DNA of 64,000 bases from Pseudomonas sp. LFM046 (GCF_000949385.2 NZ_JYKO02000001.1:2830488-2894487); one strand, 5' to 3'; positions 50,154 through 60,292 are shown, counted from the stretch's first letter. The notes: generated from the sequence alone by a model not told the origin. Translations and numbers: made by a program.

Positions 50154-51638
50154 ATGACTAGAAGCTATCAGCATTGGATCAACGGCGCGGAACAGGCACC
50201 TTCCTCGGGTGCCTACATCGAGCGCACCTCTCCGGCTCACGGCGAACTGCTCGCCAAGTTTGCAGCGGGTACCGAGAAGGACGTCGATGCGGCCGTTGAG
50301 CACGCCCATCGCGTGCATACCTCCGGTGCCTGGTCCAACGTGCCAGCCTCCGAACGTGCTCGCCTGCTGAACAAGTGGGCCGACCTGATCGAGCGTGATG
50401 CGGATCGTCTGGCGGTCATCGAAGCGGAAGAGGTGGGCAAGCCCATCGTCTATGCCAAGGGTGAAGTGCTCTGGTCGGCGGAGCTGACCCGTTTTGCTGC
50501 GTCCCTGGCCTGGCAGATTCCCGGTGAGGCTCACACTCACCTGGGTGAGAACAAGCTCGGCCTGGTCACTCGCGAGCCGCGCGGCGTTGTTGGCCTGATC
50601 GTACCGTGGAACTTCCCCATGGTGTGCCTGTTCCAGAAGCTGCCCTATGCGCTGGCTGCCGGTTGCCCGGTGGTGATCAAACCCTCCGAGCTGACCTCCG
50701 GTACTGCTCTTGAAGTGGCCAAACTGGCTGCCGAGGCCGGCCTGCCGGCGGGCATCATCAACATCGTCACCGGCAAGGGTTCGGTGGTTGGTGAGCGTCT
50801 GACTCGCCATCCGAACGTGTCGATGATCTCCTTCACTGGCTCCACTCGTGTGGGCAAGCAGATCGCTGCCACCGCAGCCCAGGACCTTACCCGCGTAGCC
50901 CTCGAACTGGGTGGCAAGGCCGCCAACGTGGTATTTGCCGATGCGGACCTGGATGCTGCGCTCGACGGCGTGCTGTTCGGTGTAATCCTCAACCAGGGCG
51001 AAGAGTGCGTTGCCGGTACCCGACTGCTGATCGAGGAATCGGTGGCTGACGAGTTCGTCTCGCGACTGGTGGAGCGTGCGAAGAAGGTCGTGATTGGTAT
51101 GCCCCTGGACGAGAAAGTTCAGATCGGTGCGCTGATCCACGAGGGCCATCTGGAGAGCGTGCTGGAATACATCCGCATTGGCCAGGAGGAGGGCGCCACG
51201 CTGGCATACGGCGGCCAGCGTTTGACCGATGGCGAATTGGCCAAGGGCCTGTTTGTCGGTCCGACCATCTTCACCAATGTGAAGCCCAGCCATCGCATCT
51301 TCCGTGAGGAAATCTTTGCTCCGGTGCTGGCGGTTACTACCTTCAAGACTGTGGAAGAAGCCATCGAGCTGGCCAACGATACCGAATACGGCCTGGGCAA
51401 CGGTCTGTGGACCAAGGACGTGGACAAGGCGCTCAATGTGTCCCGCAAGCTCCAGAGCGGCACTGTGTTCGTCAACACCTACCTGGAGAGCGCGGCGCAA
51501 ATGCCGTTCGGTGGTTACAAGCAGAGCGGTTACGGCCGCGAGAATGGCGTGGATGGGCTGCTTGAATTCATGGAGGTGAAATCGACCTTCATCAAGCTCG
51601 GCGCGCGCACTCCGGTACTGCCCAACACTCTGGACTGA
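50154..51638 (+). CDS. NAD-dependent aldehyde dehydrogenase
   Basis: A 494-residue ALDH. It has IVPWNFPMVCLFQKLPYAL, GSTRVGKQI, the general-base ELGGKAANVVF and the nucleophile in LNQGEECVAGTR. GYGRENGVDGLLEFMEVKS is a typical C-terminal end of PuuC/betaine-type enzymes. Start at ATG 50154 (MTRSYQHWING); an upstream in-frame TTG is less likely. Shared LacI-type operator with the GMC gene and position ahead of the proline-racemase-family gene suggest a common catabolic unit. Substrate not determined. Confidence 0.9.
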   Translation: MTRSYQHWINGAEQAPSSGAYIERTSPAHGELLAKFAAGTEKDVDAAVEHAHRVHTSGAWSNVPASERARLLNKWADLIERDADRLAVIEAEEVGKPIVYAKGEVLWSAELTRFAASLAWQIPGEAHTHLGENKLGLVTREPRGVVGLIVPWNFPMVCLFQKLPYALAAGCPVVIKPSELTSGTALEVAKLAAEAGLPAGIINIVTGKGSVVGERLTRHPNVSMISFTGSTRVGKQIAATAAQDLTRVALELGGKAANVVFADADLDAALDGVLFGVILNQGEECVAGTRLLIEESVADEFVSRLVERAKKVVIGMPLDEKVQIGALIHEGHLESVLEYIRIGQEEGATLAYGGQRLTDGELAKGLFVGPTIFTNVKPSHRIFREEIFAPVLAVTTFKTVEEAIELANDTEYGLGNGLWTKDVDKALNVSRKLQSGTVFVNTYLESAAQMPFGGYKQSGYGRENGVDGLLEFMEVKSTFIKLGARTPVLPNTLD

Positions 51639-51730
51639 ATACCGAGCACCGGCGTCACGGATCATCGTGGCGCCGGTGTTGGAGCGGATTTGGTAGATAC
51701 CCGTATTCACTTCAACTGACGAGTTGAGCC

Positions 51731-52765
51731 ATGAATTTCAAGCGAATGATCAACGTTGTAGGCGTTCACGCAGCCGGTGAGCGGAATGACGTCATCACTG
51801 GTGGCGTTCTCGACGTCCCCGGCAACACCATCTTCGACAAGATGAAGTACCTCGAAACCCAGGCGGACGACATTCGCAAGATGCTCCTCCAGGAGCCTCG
51901 TGGAAGCGTTACCCAGTGCGTCAACCTGGTGCTGCCTTCCTCCAACCCGGAAGCAGACGCCGGCTTCGTGATCATGGAGTCCGAGTTCTACCCGCCCATG
52001 TCCGGCACCAATACCATCTGCACCGTTACGGCGTTGCTGGAAACCGGCATGATCCCGATGCAGGAGCCCGTCACTCGTCTGACGCTGGAGGCCCCTGGCG
52101 GTTTGGTCCGTGTCGAGGCTCAGTGCAAGGACGGCAAGTGCGTCAGCGTCAAGTTTTCCAACGTGCCGTGCTTCGTCTTCGCACTGGACAAGTTCATCGA
52201 GGTTCCTGGCCTTGGCACCCTCAAGGTCGATGTCTCCTACGGCGGCATGATCTACGTGCTGGCCGATGCCCAGGCTCTGGGCTTCTCCATCAGCCCGGAT
52301 GAAGCCGCAGATCTGGTGAGCGTCGGTGAGAACATCAAGGCCGCCGCGGCCGAACAGGTGCCGGCTGTCCATCCGGAGAATCCGGAGATCCATACCATCA
52401 ACCAGACCCTGTTCGCCGGCCCCGTGCGGGACGACCCCGAGGGCAAGCGTTCGCGCAATGGTGTAATTGTTTCCCCTGGCCGCCTTGATCGTTCGCCGTG
52501 CGGTACTGGCACTAGCGCTCGTCTCGCGGTTATGCATGCGCGCGGTCAGATCAAGCCGGGCGAGCGTTTGATCCATGAATCGATCATTGGCACCGAGTTT
52601 ATCGGTGAGATTGCCGAGACGCTGACTATCGGTGATCGCCAGGGTATTCGCCCCAACATCACCGGCAGTGCCTGGATCACTGGTTTCCACCAGTACGTCC
52701 TTGATCGCACTGATCCGTTCCCGACTGGCTTCACCCTGAGTGATACCTGGCGTAAGAACAAATGA
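51731..52765 (+). CDS. Proline racemase / hydroxyproline epimerase family protein with Ser/Cys active pair
   Basis: A 344-residue member of the proline racemase fold. The second catalytic motif is intact, SPCGTGTSARLAV with Cys257. The first site, usually MCGHN, reads PPMSGTNTICT, so Ser91 replaces the Cys and Thr replaces the His. Family members with two Cys are racemases or 4-hydroxyproline 2-epimerases; those with Cys and Thr are trans-3-hydroxyproline dehydratases. A Ser/Cys pair leaves the reaction open. It lies 92 bases after the ALDH gene and ends at a strong terminator. Confidence 0.85.
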   Translation: MNFKRMINVVGVHAAGERNDVITGGVLDVPGNTIFDKMKYLETQADDIRKMLLQEPRGSVTQCVNLVLPSSNPEADAGFVIMESEFYPPMSGTNTICTVTALLETGMIPMQEPVTRLTLEAPGGLVRVEAQCKDGKCVSVKFSNVPCFVFALDKFIEVPGLGTLKVDVSYGGMIYVLADAQALGFSISPDEAADLVSVGENIKAAAAEQVPAVHPENPEIHTINQTLFAGPVRDDPEGKRSRNGVIVSPGRLDRSPCGTGTSARLAVMHARGQIKPGERLIHESIIGTEFIGEIAETLTIGDRQGIRPNITGSAWITGFHQYVLDRTDPFPTGFTLSDTWRKNK

Positions 52766-52832
52766 ATCCTTGAATATCGGCGGCTCCCCATCGCCGCTGA
52801 TGTGCCCCCAAAAAGGTGCTACTACCGTATTT

Positions 52833-52858
52833 GCCCATGCTTGCATGGGCTTTTTTTT
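52833..52858 (+). terminator. Rho-independent terminator
   Basis: GCCCATGC and GCATGGGC form a perfect 8-bp stem around TT, followed by eight T residues. It ends the plus-strand unit and abuts the stop codon of glcC on the other strand. Confidence 0.92.
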
Positions 52859-53630
52859 AGCTCCAACCCTCCAAGCGAAGGGTAGCCCGCACCAGTCGTT
52901 GTTCTTCTTGCTCAATCTCTTTGAGACTGTCACGAATGCCATGGATGTGGTCACGGGCGGCGCGCTGGGCTTGGTCCGGAAGCCGCTCGATGACAGCGTG
53001 GTAGAGCCGTGAGTGCTGTCGGTCCAGTTGCTTCAGGCTGAGCGGTCGGTGGTAGAGGTTGTTCACCGAGGCAAAGACCGAACTCAGCATCAGGTCGGTG
53101 AGCGATTGCAGGGTATGGACCAGCACCGGATTGTGCGAGGCCTCGCAGATGGCTAGGTGGAAAGCATGGTCCAGTCTCGCGTGCTCCTGGGAGTCCAAGC
53201 CCTCCGGGCTCTGGTGGGCAGCGAGCATTTCCTCGTAACGCCGTGTGATCAGTATGAAGTCGGCGTCTGTTCCGCGCAGGGCAGCCAACCGCGCCGATTC
53301 ACCTTCTAGCAAGGCGCGTACTTCCAGCAGGTCGTAGAGCGTGCGGGGCTGCGAGCTGAACAGGTGCATCAAGGGGCTCGCATCCCGAGGTCCGGTCAGT
53401 TCGGCGACGAAAGAGCCGCGTCCCTGGCTGGTCTCGATGATTCCGCGTCCGCGAAGCACCCGCAGGCCTTCGCGGAGGGCCGAGCGGGAGATACCCAGCT
53501 TGTCGCATAGGCGGCGCTCCGAAGGCAGTGCCTGCCCGGTCTTGAGCACGCCATCGACAATCAGTTGCTCAATGCGCTCAGCCACCACATCGGCTACCTG
53601 GCGCCGTTCACCGTCTTTCATGCTAGGCAT
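52857..53630 (-). CDS. glcC: GntR/FadR-family regulator, GlcC
   Basis: A 257-residue FCD-type regulator. The winged helix has LPSERRLCDKLGISRSALRE and GRGIIETSQGRGSFV. The FCD ligand domain carries metal/acid-binding residues around HARLDHAFHLAICEASHNP and HSRLYHAVIE. Divergent placement next to glcDEFGB and size identify it as GlcC, which activates the operon in response to glycolate. ATG 53630 is used; a second Met three codons later is also possible. Confidence 0.9.
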   Translation of the reverse strand: MPSMKDGERRQVADVVAERIEQLIVDGVLKTGQALPSERRLCDKLGISRSALREGLRVLRGRGIIETSQGRGSFVAELTGPRDASPLMHLFSSQPRTLYDLLEVRALLEGESARLAALRGTDADFILITRRYEEMLAAHQSPEGLDSQEHARLDHAFHLAICEASHNPVLVHTLQSLTDLMLSSVFASVNNLYHRPLSLKQLDRQHSRLYHAVIERLPDQAQRAARDHIHGIRDSLKEIEQEEQRLVRATLRLEGWS

Positions 53631-53644
53631 TTCGTCTATTCCAA

Positions 53645-53659
53645 ACTGGTAGGACCAGT
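53645..53659. promoter_or_regulatory. FadR-type palindrome, GlcC site 1
   Basis: ACTGGTAGGACCAGT, with the TGGT-N3-ACCA core of FadR-subfamily sites. It lies 15 bases before the glcC start, so it may mediate autoregulation. An identical copy is at 53754. Confidence 0.8.
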
Positions 53660-53753
53660 CAAAAAGTGAGGCGCGCCCACATCGTGGATGTGCTCTCTAG
53701 CATAGAGAAATGCTGGAATTCCAATAAGAGTAAATACGTACTGCGTTTCAAAA

Positions 53754-53768
53754 ACTGGTAGGACCAGT
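53754..53768. promoter_or_regulatory. FadR-type palindrome, GlcC site 2
   Basis: Exact 15-base copy of the site at 53645, 109 bases away in the same orientation. It lies 96 bases before the glcD start, near where an activator would act. Confidence 0.8.
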
Positions 53769-53863
53769 GTGCGGTGTAATGGACGGTAGGGCAGGGCGGT
53801 CTGATGATGGCTCTTACCGACGGTCACCGCCGGCATCAAAACAACAAGACCAAAGAGCCTGCC

Positions 53864-55363
53864 ATGAACATCCTCTACGACGAGCGCGTCGACGGCGTGC
53901 TGCCGAGAGTCGACAAAGCCGCGCTGCTGACCGAAATGCGCGAGTGTTTGCCGGATCTCGAAATCCTCCATCGCGAGGAGGACCTCCGCCCCTACGAATG
54001 CGACGGCCTTTCCGCCTACCGCACTACGCCCATGCTGGTTGTCCTGCCGGAGCGCGTCGAGCAGGTGGAGACCCTGCTCAAGCTCTGCCATGAACGTCGC
54101 GTGCCGGTGGTGGCTCGGGGCGCTGGTACGGGTCTGTCCGGTGGGGCGCTCCCCCTGGAACAGGGCATCCTGCTGGTGATGGCACGCTTCAACCGCATCC
54201 TCGAAGTGAATGCGGCCGGGCGCTACGCCCGTGTCCAGCCGGGTGTGCGCAACCTGGCTATCTCCCAGGCGGCGGCGCCTTTCGATCTCTATTACGCCCC
54301 GGACCCGTCCTCGCAGATTGCCTGTTCCATCGGCGGCAATGTCGCGGAGAACGCCGGTGGCGTTCATTGCCTGAAATACGGCCTGACCGTGCACAACCTG
54401 CTCAAGGTGGACATCCTTACCGTCGAAGGCGAGCGCCTGACCCTGGGCTCCGACGCCCTGGACAGCCCCGGCTTCGACCTGCTGGCCCTGTTCACCGGCT
54501 CCGAAGGCATGCTCGGCGTGGTCACCGAAGTCACCGTCAAACTGCTGCCCAAGCCCCAGGTGGCCAAGGTGCTGCTGGCGGCCTTCGACTCGGTGGAGAA
54601 GGCCGGCCGCGCGGTGGGCGACATCATCGCCGCCGGCATCATCCCGGGTGGTCTGGAGATGATGGACAACCTGGCCATTCGTGCCGCCGAGGACTTCATC
54701 CACGCCGGCTACCCGGTGGACGCCGAAGCCATCCTGCTCTGCGAACTGGACGGGGTGGAGGCGGACGTCCACGACGACTGCCAACGGGTGCGCCAGGTGC
54801 TGGAAGCCGCCGGTGCCGCCGAGGTGCGGCAGGCCCGGGACGAAGCCGAGCGGGTGCGATTCTGGGCCGGGCGCAAGAATGCCTTCCCGGCGGTGGGGCG
54901 AATCTCACCGGACTACTACTGCATGGACGGCACCATCCCCCGTCGCGAATTGCCTGGCGTGCTGCGTGGTATTGCCGACCTTTCCGCCGAATACGGCCTG
55001 CGGGTAGCCAACGTGTTCCATGCCGGCGACGGCAACATGCACCCGCTGATCCTCTTCGATGCCAACCAGCCGGGTGAGCTGGAACGCGCCGAAGCCCTCG
55101 GCGGGAAAATCCTCGAACTCTGCGTGGCGGTGGGCGGCAGCATCACCGGCGAGCACGGTGTGGGGCGCGAGAAGATCAACCAGATGTGCGCCCAGTTCAA
55201 CGCGGACGAGATCACGCTGTTTCACGCCGTGAAGGCGGCCTTCGACCCCACCGGGTTGCTCAACCCCGGCAAGAACATCCCGACCCTGCATCGTTGCGCC
55301 GAGTTTGGCGCGATGCATGTGCACATGGGGCAGCTGCCTTTCCCGGAACTGGAGCGCTTCTGA
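53864..55363 (+). CDS. glcD: Glycolate oxidase subunit GlcD
   Basis: A 499-residue FAD-linked subunit. The PCMH-type FAD domain shows VVARGAGTGLSGGALPL, PDPSSQIACSIGGNVAENAGG and GSEGMLGVVTEVTVKLL. The C-terminal half has NVFHAGDGNMHP and GEHGVGREK. It oxidises glycolate to glyoxylate with GlcE and GlcF, passing electrons to quinone. Start at ATG 53864 gives the usual N-terminus before DERVDGVLPRV. It overlaps glcE by one base (TGATG). Confidence 0.95.
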   Translation: MNILYDERVDGVLPRVDKAALLTEMRECLPDLEILHREEDLRPYECDGLSAYRTTPMLVVLPERVEQVETLLKLCHERRVPVVARGAGTGLSGGALPLEQGILLVMARFNRILEVNAAGRYARVQPGVRNLAISQAAAPFDLYYAPDPSSQIACSIGGNVAENAGGVHCLKYGLTVHNLLKVDILTVEGERLTLGSDALDSPGFDLLALFTGSEGMLGVVTEVTVKLLPKPQVAKVLLAAFDSVEKAGRAVGDIIAAGIIPGGLEMMDNLAIRAAEDFIHAGYPVDAEAILLCELDGVEADVHDDCQRVRQVLEAAGAAEVRQARDEAERVRFWAGRKNAFPAVGRISPDYYCMDGTIPRRELPGVLRGIADLSAEYGLRVANVFHAGDGNMHPLILFDANQPGELERAEALGGKILELCVAVGGSITGEHGVGREKINQMCAQFNADEITLFHAVKAAFDPTGLLNPGKNIPTLHRCAEFGAMHVHMGQLPFPELERF

Positions 55364-56415
55364 TGCGCCACGCACTTGACGCCAGCAACCACCTTCTCGA
55401 GCAGGTCCGCGCGGCGCTTGCCGAAGGCAACGCCCTGCGCATCCGCGGTGGTGACAGCAAGGCCCGCATCGGCAGGCAGGTGACGGGCCTGGAACTGGAT
55501 ACCCGCGAGCACCGAGGAATCGTCAGCTATGACCCCACCGAGCTGGTGGTCACCGTGCGCGCCGGTACGCCTCTGGCAGAACTGGAGCGGGTTCTGGACG
55601 AGAAAAGCCAGTGGCTGGCCTGTGAGCCGCCACACCTGGGCGCTGGCGCCACGGTGGGTGGCATGGTCGCTGCGGGCTTGTCCGGTCCACGTCGGCCCTG
55701 GGCGGGATCGGTGCGCGACTTCGTCCTCGGCACCCGTGTCATCACCGGCCTGGGTAAGCACCTGCGCTTCGGCGGCGAGGTGATGAAGAACGTCGCCGGC
55801 TACGACCTTTCTCGGCTGATGGCCGGCAGCTTCGGCTGCCTGGGCGTCCTGACCGAGGTCTCTCTCAAGGTGCTGCCCAAGCCCCGTGCCGTGGCCAATC
55901 TGCGCCTGACGGTGGATCTGCCTGAAGCCCTGCGCAAGCTGGCCGAGTGGGGCCAGCAACCGCTGCCCATCAGCGCCGCCTGCCATGACGGCGAGGCCCT
56001 GCACCTGCGCCTGGAGGGCGGTGAAGGTTCGGTGGCCGCAGCCCGCGAACGCCTGGGGTGCGAAACCGTCGAGCCTGGCTTCTGGGAGGCGCTCAAGGAG
56101 CAGCGCTTGCCGTTCTTCGATGACCCGCGTCCGCTCTGGCGGCTGTCGCTGCCCAACGCCTGTCCGGTCCTGGATCTGCCCGGTACTCAGCTGGTGGATT
56201 GGGGCGGGGCGCAGCGTTGGTTGAAATCCGATGCTTCGGCCGAGGACATCCGCTCCATCGCCCAGAAGGCCGGAGGGCACGCGATCTGTTTCGACGGTGG
56301 TGAAAGTCCCTTCCATCCGTTGCCGGAGCCGCTGCTGCGCTACCACCGCCAGCTCAAGGCACAACTGGACCCGCAGGGGATATTCAACCCCGGGCGTATG
56401 TACGCGGAGGTTTGA
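55363..56415 (+). CDS. glcE: Glycolate oxidase subunit GlcE
   Basis: A 350-residue FAD-binding subunit shorter than GlcD. FAD motifs are LRIRGGDSKA, EPPHLGAGATVGGMVAAGLS and GGEVMKNVAGYDLSRLMAGS. The C-terminus FNPGRMYAEV is typical. Translation is coupled to glcD by the TGATG overlap. It is needed for glycolate oxidase activity. Confidence 0.95.
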   Translation: MRHALDASNHLLEQVRAALAEGNALRIRGGDSKARIGRQVTGLELDTREHRGIVSYDPTELVVTVRAGTPLAELERVLDEKSQWLACEPPHLGAGATVGGMVAAGLSGPRRPWAGSVRDFVLGTRVITGLGKHLRFGGEVMKNVAGYDLSRLMAGSFGCLGVLTEVSLKVLPKPRAVANLRLTVDLPEALRKLAEWGQQPLPISAACHDGEALHLRLEGGEGSVAAARERLGCETVEPGFWEALKEQRLPFFDDPRPLWRLSLPNACPVLDLPGTQLVDWGGAQRWLKSDASAEDIRSIAQKAGGHAICFDGGESPFHPLPEPLLRYHRQLKAQLDPQGIFNPGRMYAEV

Positions 56416-56423
56416 GGCGACCC

Positions 56424-57641
56424 ATGCAAACCCATTTGAGCGAACAGGCGCGCGCCCTGCCGCGCGGTGAAGAAGCCGAAGCCATCCTGCGGAGCTGCGT
56501 GCACTGTGGCTTCTGCAACGCGACTTGTCCCACCTACCAGTTGCTGGGGGACGAGCTGGACGGCCCACGTGGGCGTATCTACCTGATGAAGCAGGTCCTG
56601 GAGGGCCATGAACCCAGTGCCAGTACCTTGCAACATCTGGACCGCTGCCTGACTTGCCGCAACTGCGAAACCACCTGTCCCTCCGGCGTGCAGTATCACA
56701 ACCTCCTGGATATCGGCCGCGCCGTGGTCGAAGAGCAGGTGTCGCGTTCTCTGGGCGAACGCTTGCTTCGTGGCGGATTGCGCGTAGTGGTACCCCACGC
56801 CGGGCTGTTCAAGGCACTGGTGAAGACCGGCAGCGCCTTTCGACCGCTGTTGCCTGAGAGCCTCAAGGCCAAGTTGCCGCGCGAGGTTCGCCCTGCACGA
56901 CCGCGTCCCAACCTGCGACATGACCGTCGTGTGCTGATGCTGGAGGGGTGCGTGCAGCCGGGTCTGTCGCCCAATACCAATGCCGCCGCCGCGCGGGTGC
57001 TGGACCGCCTGGGGATCAGTGTGGTTCCGGCCCGTGAGGCCGGCTGCTGCGGCGCAGTGGATTATCACCTCAATGCCCAGGAGGCAGGTCTGGACCGGGC
57101 CCGGCGCAATATCGACGCATGGTGGCCTGCCATCGAAGCCGGCGCCGAAGCGATCATCCAAACCGCCAGCGGTTGCGGAGCCTTCGTCAAGGATTACGGC
57201 CACCTGCTGATGCACGATCCGGATTACGCCGCACGCGCAGAGCGGGTCAGTTCGTTGGCCAAGGATCTGGTGGAAGTGCTACGCGATGCGCCATTGGAAA
57301 GCCTGGGCATCCGAACTGACCTGCGCCTGGCCTTCCACTGCCCGTGCACCCTGCAACATGCCCAGAAGCTGGGTGGCGCCGTGGAAGCTGTGCTGACTCG
57401 CCTGGGGTTCCATCTCACGTCGGTACCCGACTCCCACCTGTGTTGTGGCTCTGCCGGCAGCTATTCGATCACCCAGCCGGAGCTGTCGCGGCAGCTGCGC
57501 GACAACAAGCTCAACGCCCTGGAAAGCGGTCAGCCTCAAGTGATCGCCACCGCCAACATCGGTTGTCAGACCCATCTCGACGGCGCCGGCCGGACGCCCG
57601 TGAGGCACTGGATCGAATTGGTGGATGAAGCGCTTGGCTAG
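56424..57641 (+). CDS. glcF: Glycolate oxidase iron-sulfur subunit GlcF
   Basis: A 405-residue protein with two 4Fe-4S motifs, CVHCGFCNATCP and CLTCRNCETTCP, followed by two CCG-type domains (GCCGAVDYHLN and HLCCGSAGSY). It links the FAD subunits to the membrane quinone pool. Start at ATG 56424 with GAGG upstream, eight bases after glcE. Confidence 0.95.
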   Translation: MQTHLSEQARALPRGEEAEAILRSCVHCGFCNATCPTYQLLGDELDGPRGRIYLMKQVLEGHEPSASTLQHLDRCLTCRNCETTCPSGVQYHNLLDIGRAVVEEQVSRSLGERLLRGGLRVVVPHAGLFKALVKTGSAFRPLLPESLKAKLPREVRPARPRPNLRHDRRVLMLEGCVQPGLSPNTNAAAARVLDRLGISVVPAREAGCCGAVDYHLNAQEAGLDRARRNIDAWWPAIEAGAEAIIQTASGCGAFVKDYGHLLMHDPDYAARAERVSSLAKDLVEVLRDAPLESLGIRTDLRLAFHCPCTLQHAQKLGGAVEAVLTRLGFHLTSVPDSHLCCGSAGSYSITQPELSRQLRDNKLNALESGQPQVIATANIGCQTHLDGAGRTPVRHWIELVDEALG

Positions 57642-57681
57642 GCCAACCCATGCAAACTCAATGAGTACTCGAGGACATCCC

Positions 57682-58083
57682 ATGCACACCAAATCCGTGC
57701 TCAGCCAGAGCGACGTTACCCGCATCCTTGCCGCCGCCCGTGCCGAGGCCCAAAGCCACCAATGGAATGTGGCCATCGCTGTAGTGGATGACGGTGGCCA
57801 TCCACTGGCCCTGGAGCGCCTCGATGGCTGCGCTCCTATCGGCGCCTACATCGCCATTGAAAAGGCGCGGACTTCGGCGCTTGGCCGACGCGAGTCCAAG
57901 GGCTACGAGGACATGGTCAACGGCGGGCGAAATGCGTTCCTTTCCGCACCGCTGCTCACCTCCCTGGAGGGCGGTGTGCCGGTGCTGGTGGATGGCCAGG
58001 TAGTAGGGGCTGTCGGCGTTTCCGGTGTGAAGGCCGATCAGGATGCCCAGATCGCTCGCGCTGGCGCCCAATGCCTGGCCTGA
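57682..58083 (+). CDS. glcG: GlcG/HbpS-family protein
   Basis: A 133-residue DUF336 protein. The core motifs are VAIAVVDDGGHPLALERLDG, SIxKA-like AIEKARTSAL, and GGVPVLVDGQVVGAVGVSG. Family members bind haem or small ligands; the role in glycolate use is not settled. ATG 57682 has GAGGA at the right distance, better than Met codons upstream. It follows glcF by 40 bases and precedes glcB by 18. Confidence 0.9.
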   Translation: MHTKSVLSQSDVTRILAAARAEAQSHQWNVAIAVVDDGGHPLALERLDGCAPIGAYIAIEKARTSALGRRESKGYEDMVNGGRNAFLSAPLLTSLEGGVPVLVDGQVVGAVGVSGVKADQDAQIARAGAQCLA

Positions 58084-58101
58084 ATTGGAACGGAGAAAGC
58101 C

Positions 58102-60276
58102 ATGACTGACTACATTGCTCGCCATCGCCTGCACGTTGCCGCTGAACTGGTCGCCTTCATCGAACAGGAGGCGCTGCCCGGCACCGGGGTGGACCCAGCT
58201 GCCTTCTGGCTGGGGTTCGATGCCCTGGTCCACGATCTGGCCCCCAGGAACCGCGCCCTGCTGGCTGAGCGAGATCGATTGCAGGCTGAGCTGGATACCT
58301 GGCATCGCGCGAACCCGGGGCCAATTCGCGACATGGCCGCGTACCGGGCTTTCCTGGGAGGCATCGGCTACCTGGTGCCGCAGCCAGAGCGCGTGCAGGT
58401 CAGCACGGCCAATGTCGACTCGGAACTGGCCGAACAGGCAGGCCCGCAATTGGTGGTGCCGGTGTCCAACTCCCGCTATGCGCTGAACGCTGCCAATGCG
58501 CGCTGGGGTTCGCTGTACGACGCGCTCTACGGTACCGATGTGATTCCCGAGACGGATGGCGCCGAGAAGGGCAGTGGCTATAACCCAACGCGCGGCGCGA
58601 GAGTGATCGTCTTCGCCCGAGCCTTCCTCGATCAAGCGGCGCCATTGGCCGAGGGCTCCCATGCAGAGGCAACCGGCTATCGAGTCGAGGGCGGGCGCCT
58701 GCTTGTCAGCCTGGGGGAGAGTCAGACCGGACTACGCGAGCCTGATCAGTTCATCGGCTACCAGGGCACCGCCGAATCTCCGGCCACCATCCTGCTGAAG
58801 AACCATGGCCTGCATTTCGAAATTCAGATCGATCACAGCCATCCTATCGGTCAGACCGACGCCGCTGGCGTGAAGGATGTGGTTCTGGAAGCTGCCCTCA
58901 GCACCATCATGGACTGCGAGGACTCGGTAGCGGCGGTGGATGCAGCCGACAAAGTGCAGGTCTACCGCAATTGGTTGGGTCTGATGAAGGGCGACCTGGT
59001 CGAGGAGGTCAGCAAGGGCGGAAAGACCTTCACGCGGAGCCTCAATCCCGACCGCCGTTACATGGCTGCCGATGGTTCCGAATTGCTGTTGCCGGGGCGC
59101 TCCTTGATGTTCGTACGCAACGTCGGCCACCTGATGACCAACCCAGCCATCCATGATGCTGACGGCCACGAGATTCCCGAAGGCATCCTGGACGCCGTGC
59201 TGACGACTCTGGCTTCGCTGCACGATCAGAAGCGCCGCCGCAATTCGCGGCGCGGGTCCATCTACATCGTCAAACCGAAGATGCATGGACCCTTCGAAGT
59301 CGCTTTTGCTGATGAACTCTTCGGCCGCGCGGAAGATCTGCTGGGGCTTCAGCGTCACACCCTGAAGATGGGGATCATGGACGAGGAGCGTCGCACCAGC
59401 GTCAACCTTCAGGCCTGTATCGCTGCCGCGTCCGCGCGGGTGGCCTTCATCAACACCGGCTTTCTCGACCGCACCGGTGACGAGATGCACTCCGCCATGG
59501 AAGCGGGGCCGATGCTGCGCAAGGGCGATATGAAATCCACGGCCTGGATCCAGGCATACGAGCGCAACAATGTGCTGGTCGGCCTGGCCAGCGGCCTGCG
59601 GGGGCGCGCGCAGATTGGCAAGGGAATGTGGGCCATGCCTGACCTGATGGCTGCGATGCTGGAACAGAAGATCGCCCATCCCAGGGCAGGCGCGAACACT
59701 GCCTGGGTTCCATCGCCGACCGCTGCGACCTTGCATGCGTTGCATTACCACCAGGTGGACGTACAAGCGGTTCAGCGAGAGTTGGAGCAGGTCGACGTCG
59801 CTACCGAGCGAGAGGGATTGCTGAGCGGCTTGCTCACGGTGCCGGTCGCCGGGAAAGCGGAGTGGACTGCGGATGCGGTACGCGAGGAACTGGAAAACAA
59901 CGCCCAGGGTCTGCTCGGCTATGTGGTGCGTTGGGTAGAGCAGGGCATTGGTTGTTCCAAGGTGCCGGACATCCATGATGTGGGGCTGATGGAAGACCGT
60001 GCCACCTTACGCATTTCCAGCCAGCACATGGCCAACTGGCTGCGTCATGGCGTGGTCAGTCGAGAGCAGGTGCTGGAGGTGCTGCAGCGCATGGCCAGGG
60101 TAGTGGATCAACAGAATGCCGATGATCCCAACTACCGCCCCATGGCTCCCGACTTCGAGCGCTCAACGGCCTTCCAGGCGGCTTGCGCCTTGGTGTTTGA
60201 AGGCTGCGCGCAACCCAGTGGCTATACCGAACCGCTGCTGCATCGATTCCGTTTGGAGTTCAAAAGGTCCAACTAA
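58102..60276 (+). CDS. glcB: Malate synthase G (GlcB)
   Basis: A 724-residue enzyme, the normal length for isoform G. It condenses glyoxylate and acetyl-CoA to malate. Visible features are [34 protein letters not shown] (Mg site), [22 protein letters not shown] and [13 protein letters not shown]. The catalytic Asp region is near [13 protein letters not shown]. It ends the glc operon and channels glyoxylate from GlcDEF to the TCA cycle; acetyl-CoA from the ddd pathway could be the co-substrate. Confidence 0.95.
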   Translation: MTDYIARHRLHVAAELVAFIEQEALPGTGVDPAAFWLGFDALVHDLAPRNRALLAERDRLQAELDTWHRANPGPIRDMAAYRAFLGGIGYLVPQPERVQVSTANVDSELAEQAGPQLVVPVSNSRYALNAANARWGSLYDALYGTDVIPETDGAEKGSGYNPTRGARVIVFARAFLDQAAPLAEGSHAEATGYRVEGGRLLVSLGESQTGLREPDQFIGYQGTAESPATILLKNHGLHFEIQIDHSHPIGQTDAAGVKDVVLEAALSTIMDCEDSVAAVDAADKVQVYRNWLGLMKGDLVEEVSKGGKTFTRSLNPDRRYMAADGSELLLPGRSLMFVRNVGHLMTNPAIHDADGHEIPEGILDAVLTTLASLHDQKRRRNSRRGSIYIVKPKMHGPFEVAFADELFGRAEDLLGLQRHTLKMGIMDEERRTSVNLQACIAAASARVAFINTGFLDRTGDEMHSAMEAGPMLRKGDMKSTAWIQAYERNNVLVGLASGLRGRAQIGKGMWAMPDLMAAMLEQKIAHPRAGANTAWVPSPTAATLHALHYHQVDVQAVQRELEQVDVATEREGLLSGLLTVPVAGKAEWTADAVREELENNAQGLLGYVVRWVEQGIGCSKVPDIHDVGLMEDRATLRISSQHMANWLRHGVVSREQVLEVLQRMARVVDQQNADDPNYRPMAPDFERSTAFQAACALVFEGCAQPSGYTEPLLHRFRLEFKRSN

Positions 60277-60292
60277 ATTAGAGAAATTTGCA

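Noticed and set aside
49965..51710. A 581-codon open frame on the minus strand
   Set aside because: Antisense to a well-conserved aldehyde dehydrogenase; no ribosome site or recognisable domain.
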